From contig JARUPY010000125.1 of the NCBI GenBank assembly GCA_029817715.1, positions 310,001-374,000 of the forward strand: a stretch of DNA of 64,000 nucleotides, given 5' to 3'. The translations under genes were made by a program, and so were the position numbers. The DNA is from Melastoma dodecandrum. Its lineage: Eukaryota; Streptophyta; Magnoliopsida; Myrtales; Melastomataceae. The first letter of the stretch is position 1. Each line of letters opens with the position of its first letter. Positions 57,916 through 64,000 of this stretch are shown piece by piece. Below the pieces are notes generated by a model, which was given only the letters and a program-made list of their open reading frames with translations, did no database searches and was not told the DNA's origin.

Positions 57916-58701
57916 ATGGAATTCGAGGATGAACACGACGACCCAGATGAGGAAATGGATATTCCAGACGACCAGGACCAGCCCCATCTCCACCCTTCCT
58001 ACCACCATCCTCCAGCCAACTCCTCACCCCCCACCGGACACAAACCCCCTTCCTCTTCCTCCTCGTCAACGGGGGTTAGGTACCGCGAGTGCCAGAAGAA
58101 TCACGCTGTGGGGATCGGAGGGAGCGCGACTGACGGTTGCGGCGAGTTCATGGCTGCTGGAGAGGAGGGTACCCTCGATGCCCTACGCTGCGCTGCCTGC
58201 AACTGCCACCGCAACTTCCACCGCAAGGAGACTGCGGACTCCTTGGCCGGCACAGTAATCTTCCCGCCTCCTCAGCATCACTATCCCCACTACGGGCCTC
58301 CCGGCCCGCACCACCAGTTCTCGTCCTACTACCGGTCGGGGCCGGCTCCCACAGGGTACCTGGCGTTGACGGCGGGGCCCTCTACGCAGCGTCAGCTCGC
58401 TCTCCCGGCCTCCGGGGGACAAATGTCGAGCCGGGAGGACCCGGACGACTACGCGTCGCACAACCCGCGGAGCGGGGACGGGAGGAGGAGCAAGAGTGGG
58501 AGTGGGAATAAGAGGTTCAGGACGAAGTTCACGCAGGAGCAGAGGGAGAGGATGCTGGTATTCGCGGAACGGCTCGGGTGGAGGATACAGAAGCACGACG
58601 ACGTAGCGGTGGAGCAGTTCTGCACGGAGACGGGGGTTCGGAGGCAAGTGCTCAAGGTCTGGATGCACAACAACAAGAACAACCTTGGTAAGAAACCCTA
58701 A
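57916..58701 (+). CDS. Zinc-finger homeodomain (ZHD) transcription factor
   Basis: This intronless gene encodes 261 residues starting [15 protein letters not shown]. An acidic, His/Pro-rich N-terminus leads to the ZF-HD dimerisation domain at about residues 54-106 ([37 protein letters not shown]). Here the Cys and His residues that bind zinc are all present. A Pro/Tyr-rich linker follows, then a C-terminal homeodomain at about 195-256 ([20 protein letters not shown], and recognition helix [16 protein letters not shown]). ZHD proteins are plant-specific nuclear factors that dimerise through the zinc finger and bind ATTA cores. It is closest in style to the ZHD1-4 group. ATG 57916 is the first in the frame and lies immediately before the conserved acidic start. 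Confidence 0.95.
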   Translation: MEFEDEHDDPDEEMDIPDDQDQPHLHPSYHHPPANSSPPTGHKPPSSSSSSTGVRYRECQKNHAVGIGGSATDGCGEFMAAGEEGTLDALRCAACNCHRNFHRKETADSLAGTVIFPPPQHHYPHYGPPGPHHQFSSYYRSGPAPTGYLALTAGPSTQRQLALPASGGQMSSREDPDDYASHNPRSGDGRRSKSGSGNKRFRTKFTQEQRERMLVFAERLGWRIQKHDDVAVEQFCTETGVRRQVLKVWMHNNKNNLGKKP

Positions 58702-61700
58702 AAAAAATACCCTTTTTAGAGTGGCAGTGCCCACACAGAGAATGTAATTTGGTAGTTCTAGGGTTTTTCATTCAGTCAGCCCCCTAAGTGCCTTCCTCCT
58801 CTCTTCATTTTTCCCTTTTCACCTGCTGGTAATCTTCCCCTTTATGGCTCCGCCTTAGTATTTGATCCTTCGGGATCCTCTTTAGCTCGGTTGGAAGAGA
58901 TGAGTGGAATTTGAGATGAGTAGGAAATGTTGTTCTGACCCAGAAAGATTCGGCCTTGAATTTATGAGGTTACTTTTTCTTTGTTTGGTTTCATCAAATT
59001 GTTGGTGGTGGGCACATTGCATTGTTTGCTATTTTTAATATCCAGGCGCGAGTGTCTGCGTTTGTGGGGACGAAACTCTCGAAGAAGAGAATGTAATAAC
59101 CTCGCCACTTAAGAACTGAACTCATTTGTTTGTTTACTCTGTTGGGTTTAAGTTCGAGGAGTGCGATCGTTTTGGTGGGGTTTGGTTTTATTTAATTCTA
59201 GTTCAAGGTAAAGAGGGGGGAGCATTTCCTCTGAGTAGTCGTCCAAACTAACGTGTTTAGCATGCAAATCACCGTCCCTAACATCTGTCGCCTCCTTCCC
59301 CCACGACGTTGTCGTCACGTTGTTTCATTCAAAACTATCTTCTGGGTTTCTGCAAAGGATGGGTGAGGTTGGGGGGGGGGGGGAGTTAAGACGTTTTCCC
59401 ATGGTTGAGGGGGGATGGGATGAGGGTGCACTGATGAACAATGATGATGAGATCTGTTTGATGATTCTTGAATTCTCGGCATTGAAGGAAAAGGTCACGT
59501 AGGGGGGGGGGGAGGGGGGTGTGGAGAGGGTCGTGGGGTGGTCCAGAGGAAAGAGAGTTGGGTCTTTGGTTGGGTTTATGACTCATGTTCAGGGTTAGCT
59601 ATTATTACATGCTGCCAAGAGTTTATCATTTGGTTGTCCTTTGTTGTTGTGAGATGTCCCCAAGTACCTCGTCTCCCTCGTTTACTCCCTCTTCCATTAC
59701 GATTTCTCTCCAACGTGAGGGGTCCTATTCTCTAATATCTTGTGGGGTACTCCTCGATTCAGTGTAATCTCTGAAAAGAATGAAACAAATGAATCACGGG
59801 CTTTATTTTCTTTTTATCACCCGGGGGTGGGTTGTTTTGGTGTCACGCCTGACCTCCCCATGTTTTATTTTATTATTATTTTTTAATCATTTTTCTATGA
59901 CTAGTCTTTTTCCAAGATGAGATGGAACGCCCACGTAGAACAAAATTCACAATTAGCAGCAACACCAAAAGGTTCTCTCAATGTCACGAGAGCTTGTGGG
60001 AGATGGGGAATGGGGGTGGCACATGTTTGGGATGTCGGAGAAAGCAAAGGTTTTCCGAGGTTTTGTCGGAGATAACGAAACCTCCCGTCCCCAATCCGCT
60101 GACGCGGAATATATACTCGCAGTACTTGTCGAATTTTAGAATGATTTGTGATGGTCGTCGTAAAGTTAATGAACGCAAGTTGAAAGGGAAATACAACACT
60201 TAAATTGATCAAACAGTAGTGAATTACATGACAACACTTATAGATATGACATGAAGTGAAAATACAATAAAAGAAACTGGAAGACGGCCACAGAATGCTT
60301 CAAATTGAAGGCGGCAGACGAACGACGGCTACGGCAGATCCCTTTAGTGGAATCTACCTTGGTGGACTGGTGATCGGACGTAGTGGAGGTAAAGGTGGTT
60401 TCAGGACGCTGGTTGCAGGATGCTTTCAGGATACTGAAAAAAGGAGAGAAAAATCTAATTTCTGTGTTTGAATTGTGTTCGGCTATTCTCTCTCATCGTT
60501 CTTTACGCCTTTTATATTTTTCAAAATCTTACAATTGAAACTATTCAGCTAGTCTGTGATCTTTTTAGATAGTGTGCACGATCTGATTCATATTTTATAG
60601 GAGCCATGCACGTCGTGATTTAGCCGACCTTTCTGGGTTTGCCACGTGTCCTGCTCTACTGACGTAACCGGACGTGGTTTGATGTGAATCTCCTCGAGAC
60701 ATTACAAGCTATCGAATAGTGAGAGGCTATTCAAGCCTCGAGCTGTAGGGGATTTAATCCCCTAAACCCTAAACCGCTCGAGAAGTGCTTCTCGAGTGGC
60801 ATTAATCTTGAGTCTTTGTTCAGGAGGCACTTCTCAGGTAGTGCACACATAAACTTCTTGATTAGCGTTAATATTGGGTCCCTGTTCGCCTTAAGTGGTG
60901 TTCACAAGGAGTTTTACCTCTTCAACCCATTAAGAACGAAGCCCAAAATTTACGTCAAAACAATCAAAAAGAGGAGAAAGCCCGATTGACTCGTCTCGAA
61001 CTACCATGTGCGCGTGTCAGCTTCCAAACCTCAACCCCAAGGAAACCCTCGCCCCCGGGATGATGCTTCTTCTTCTTTTATTGTTTCATTGTTTGGTGTT
61101 GGGGGGTTTTCAAAGGTTTCGGGACATGGTGGGCACACTCTTCCGTACTCCAAGGAAGCAAAAGAACAATGAATGGACTGACTGACATTACAGCTCACAT
61201 CCCCCTTTGTTTCCTCTTGCTCTATCGAATCAAACATAGTTTGTGAGTGAGTGTGCCCGCGCCGACTGAATGAGTTCACATCATCATCATCATCATCAAC
61301 TACTTAATGCCTCCGCTCTTCTCAGATCTCATCTAATTTTCCTTTTGTCATTACGTTGTCGTTATTACACAAGAAAGAAACCGGCACTTGTTCCTTTGGT
61401 TGTGTAGTGCTGACCATCCAATGTTGTCCAAGATAGAACATGTTAGTGTTGAAGGATGCAATTTTGTCCATGCTGATACAGCAAATGGAACAATCATAAA
61501 AGAAACGGAGAGAACCCACCCGATCTCTCATACATTTCACGCCGGCATTACATTTCGGACCATCCGATTTCTCCGGATGGTCAGATTCGCCAGAGCAGGA
61601 TGGATGATGGGCAGAACGGGAGGGATTGGGAAAGCAAACATGGAGCGGTTTGGGGACAGGAGACATCCAATTACTATTCAGCCACACGATTACTTAAACA

Positions 61701-61947
61701 AACCCCGGATAATATCATCACGAATCACGTTATTGATTCAACTATTTACAACCTCTTTGTACATAAGGATTCCACAGAAATCACGGAATTAGTAGTTCTA
61801 CCAACTATTATTAGTAAAACTGAGGTGGAGAAAAGAAATAGGGCATAATGATAACCACATGAAGGCGGCATCCATGTTTGAGCACTGGGAGATGAGAGAG
61901 ACATTTGTCGTCACCAGGGCCATCACCATCAGTCCGTTGTCAGTGGG
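58702..61947. other. Spacer between the ZHD gene and the kinase gene
   Basis: No supported gene. Poly-G runs lie near 59370-59385 and 59503-59518. The stretch 60240-60960 has a different character, with a CACGTG box near 60640 and a cluster of hairpins at 60723-60796. It could be an old mobile-element remnant, but I cannot define its ends. An (ATC)n run lies near 61278-61298. Confidence 0.5.
60723..60796. repeat. Cluster of three adjacent inverted repeats
   Basis: GAGGCT/AGCCTC (60723-60739, 5-base loop), AGGGGATT/AATCCCCT (60747-60763, 1-base centre) and CTCGAGAAG/CTTCTCGAG (60777-60796, 2-base centre) follow one another within 75 bp. Confidence 0.85.
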
Positions 61948-64000
61948 TCAGCAAGCTTTACAAAGGGTGTTAGACCTCAGGTTAGACGAGCACTGTTGCT
62001 CGATCGGTCCAGTAGGGCTGCAAAGCCTTGTCCTCTTCGGCTCGGATATCCTCACCTGGGAAATGGCCACCGATAGAGCATCTACGTATCCACATTCATC
62101 TGTCTCTTCGGAATTGCAACTTGGGCTGTCAAGAGGGGTCAGGAGTTGCCTCAAAGGGCTGCCAGTGGACTCGACAACTACCCTACTCGAATTAGGATCA
62201 TGTCTAGGAGCAAACTGAGGAGAAACTCCATGGCTCTTTTGCTTCAGCTTTGTAGATAGTGATATCGGTGTGCGCTCTGTATAAAAGAGTATCCAAGGAT
62301 GCCCTGAAATGAGATGTCCGCTGTCAAGCACAATGAACTGAAATCAAGTGTTACTGACCAAATAAAATCAAGGAACTCAAACTCACTTAGCACTTCCTCT
62401 GCAGTTATCCTTGCCGAAACATCTCTTGTCAGCATTCTTCCAATCAAGTCACGAGCTGTCTTGGATACTGACTTCCATATTCCAGAATGGAAATCCAGCT
62501 TCACAGACTTGATTGCCTCAAACACTTCTTCCAAGGAGTCTCCTTTAAATGGTAGAGAACCCAGCAAGAGGGCATGTAACAGAACACCGGCACTCCATAT
62601 ATCAACTTTCTCGCAGTAATTCCCCAGCAGAACCTCTGGGGCAACATAAGCGGGACTTCCAGCGAGGCCTGTCAAGCTCTGACCTGATAGCCATTCATAT
62701 TGTCATAAACATGCCCAACATGGACCTTAATTGCAAATTTCAAGCAAGGTACACTTGCATTTGATTCATCATTACAACCAACCAACTGGAACAATCACTA
62801 GGTTGTGGTCGAGAGAAAATAGAGAATTCTTGTGGATTACACCATAGACCAAATATCTAACACCATCAAATACTACATACCTATGGCACATTAGATCATT
62901 TTATTTTACACAAGGATACAAAGATCATCACTTATACACTTAAGTAAATGAGTCACTTTTGTCCCCAATATTAAATTCTGAAGATTCTAATCATAAAAGA
63001 GAGCCAGGTATTTTAATTTGGCATCGCATAAAAGCAAAATTTTGAAGCAAATAGCTCGAAAAGGGAAACTGAAAATATCAGTAAATTGTCACTTCTAATG
63101 GCGTTCTTCAGAATTGATAATTTTTTTTTTTTGATAAGTAGAATTGATAATTTAAACGGCAGAAAATGTGATGCCCATGGCCTTTTCTAAATGGAATAAA
63201 CAATTAATGCGATGAAAGAACGAAATATTATAACCAGCTTCTTTCAAAGGGAAACGCAGGACTTTCCACTAGTATTTCAGCCAAAATGTCAACTAACGGT
63301 GAATTTACAGTAAACCTATCACCAGAGAACAAAATTTCTAACCATAAAGATACAAAGACACAGCAGAAGAAGACAATGGCTTTCATACTCCCCACTAGGA
63401 CTTTCTATCATATGCTGACCTACTCTAACAGAACGCAGGATAAAACCACACGCCTTCCAAGATTGGACAGCCACGCAACGATCATCATGCAATACCATTA
63501 ACCTTGTTAGGCAGGCACCAAAAAGAAAGTTCAACTGCTTGTTGGATTAAAAAATTGCTAATAACAAGAGAAAAAAGGAATAAAGATAATGAATCTGTAC
63601 CAGAGGAAAATCTCATCGCTAATCCAAAATCAGCAAGTTTTATCTTCCTGGAGGTCGTAAGAAGAATATTCTCAGGCTTCAGATCTCTGTGAACAACGCC
63701 CATTTCATGACAATATTTGATAACCTGCATCACTTCCTTCAGTATGTTTGCAGATCGCTGCTCCGAGAAAGGACCTTCTGTCACCATTTGATCTATCAAA
63801 CGGCCCCCAGAGCACAACTCCATCACGAGATGAAATGAGTCAGGCTCTTCATAAACTCCATGTAATGTCACAACCCCAGGATGGCCAGATAGGTGTTGCA
63901 TTATTTCAACTTCCCGGTGGACTGTATCCTCCCCCTTTCGAAGAGTCTTGCACGCGAATTCCACCCCACTGATCTTAGATCTGCACAACCACACAGACCC
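61948..64000 (-). CDS. PEPKR2-like Ser/Thr protein kinase, partial at the window edge
   Basis: Three exons are visible on the minus strand: 64000-63601 (continuing outside), 62683-62387 and 62303-61948, with in-phase GT-AG introns of 917 and 83 bp. The first visible residues (GSVWLC) are the end of the glycine loop. Then come the catalytic Lys (FACKTL), HRDLKPEN, DFGLA, GSPAYVAPE and DIWSAGVLLHALLLGSLPF. The domain closes with RHPWILFYTE across the last junction. The C-terminal tail (KRTRLCSPTGPIEQQCSSN, ending CKAC) matches what I recall of PEPKR2, a relative of the calcium-dependent and PEP-carboxylase kinases. No EF hands are present, so it would not be directly calcium-regulated. The N-terminal part lies beyond 64000. 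Confidence 0.9.

Noticed and set aside
58183..58734. Long minus-strand frame opposite the ZHD gene
   Set aside because: An antisense shadow of a GC-rich coding region.
1..64000. tRNA or rRNA genes
   Set aside because: I saw no cloverleaf with A and B boxes and no rRNA-like sequence, though a scan by eye can miss a tRNA.

Overview
This is nuclear DNA from a flowering plant. The evidence is genes with spliceosomal GT-AG introns, plant-only families (zinc-finger homeodomain, PEPKR2-type kinase, SAC51-type bHLH with its conserved upstream peptide, type I MADS, PPR) and plant Ty3/gypsy retrotransposons. I cannot name the species. Several coding regions (the mitochondrial carrier, the receptor-like kinase, the homeodomain gene) are GC-rich, while the spaces between genes are AT-rich with many microsatellites.

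Layout. 1-4449 is nested retroelement sequence: the 3' end of a large Tat/Ogre-like element (hairpin array, polypurine tract, about 3.45 kb LTR) sitting inside an LTR of a second family, here called family A. A host block follows: an intronless mitochondrial carrier (7859-8812, +); a 22-exon conserved plant gene of unknown function (9864-17426, -), whose reconstructed exons give 1241 codons in one consistent frame; a decayed PPR gene (19619-21043, -); and a type I MADS gene (21339-21875, -).

22651-42219 is a composite of family A on the minus strand, arranged LTR - partial gag copy - LTR - gag/protease/RT/RNase H/integrase - antisense gene - LTR. Its coding parts are broken. A separate 3259-bp TG...CA insertion with a 5-bp target duplication splits the protease/RT junction. 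Between integrase and the 3' LTR, on the opposite strand, lies a multi-exon plant-mobile-domain gene with recognisable introns and its own TATA-like box. This is the most unusual object in the window.

42220-64000 is a second host block: a 540-bp inverted-repeat (MITE-like) element; a SAC51/SACL bHLH gene whose leader carries the conserved thermospermine-responsive uORF; a small two-exon zinc-finger gene; an intronless receptor-like cytoplasmic kinase; a zinc-finger homeodomain gene; and the 3' part of a PEPKR2-like kinase running off the right edge.

The host genes do not form a pathway or operon, as expected for a plant chromosome. All family names come from recognising motifs by eye, without database searches.
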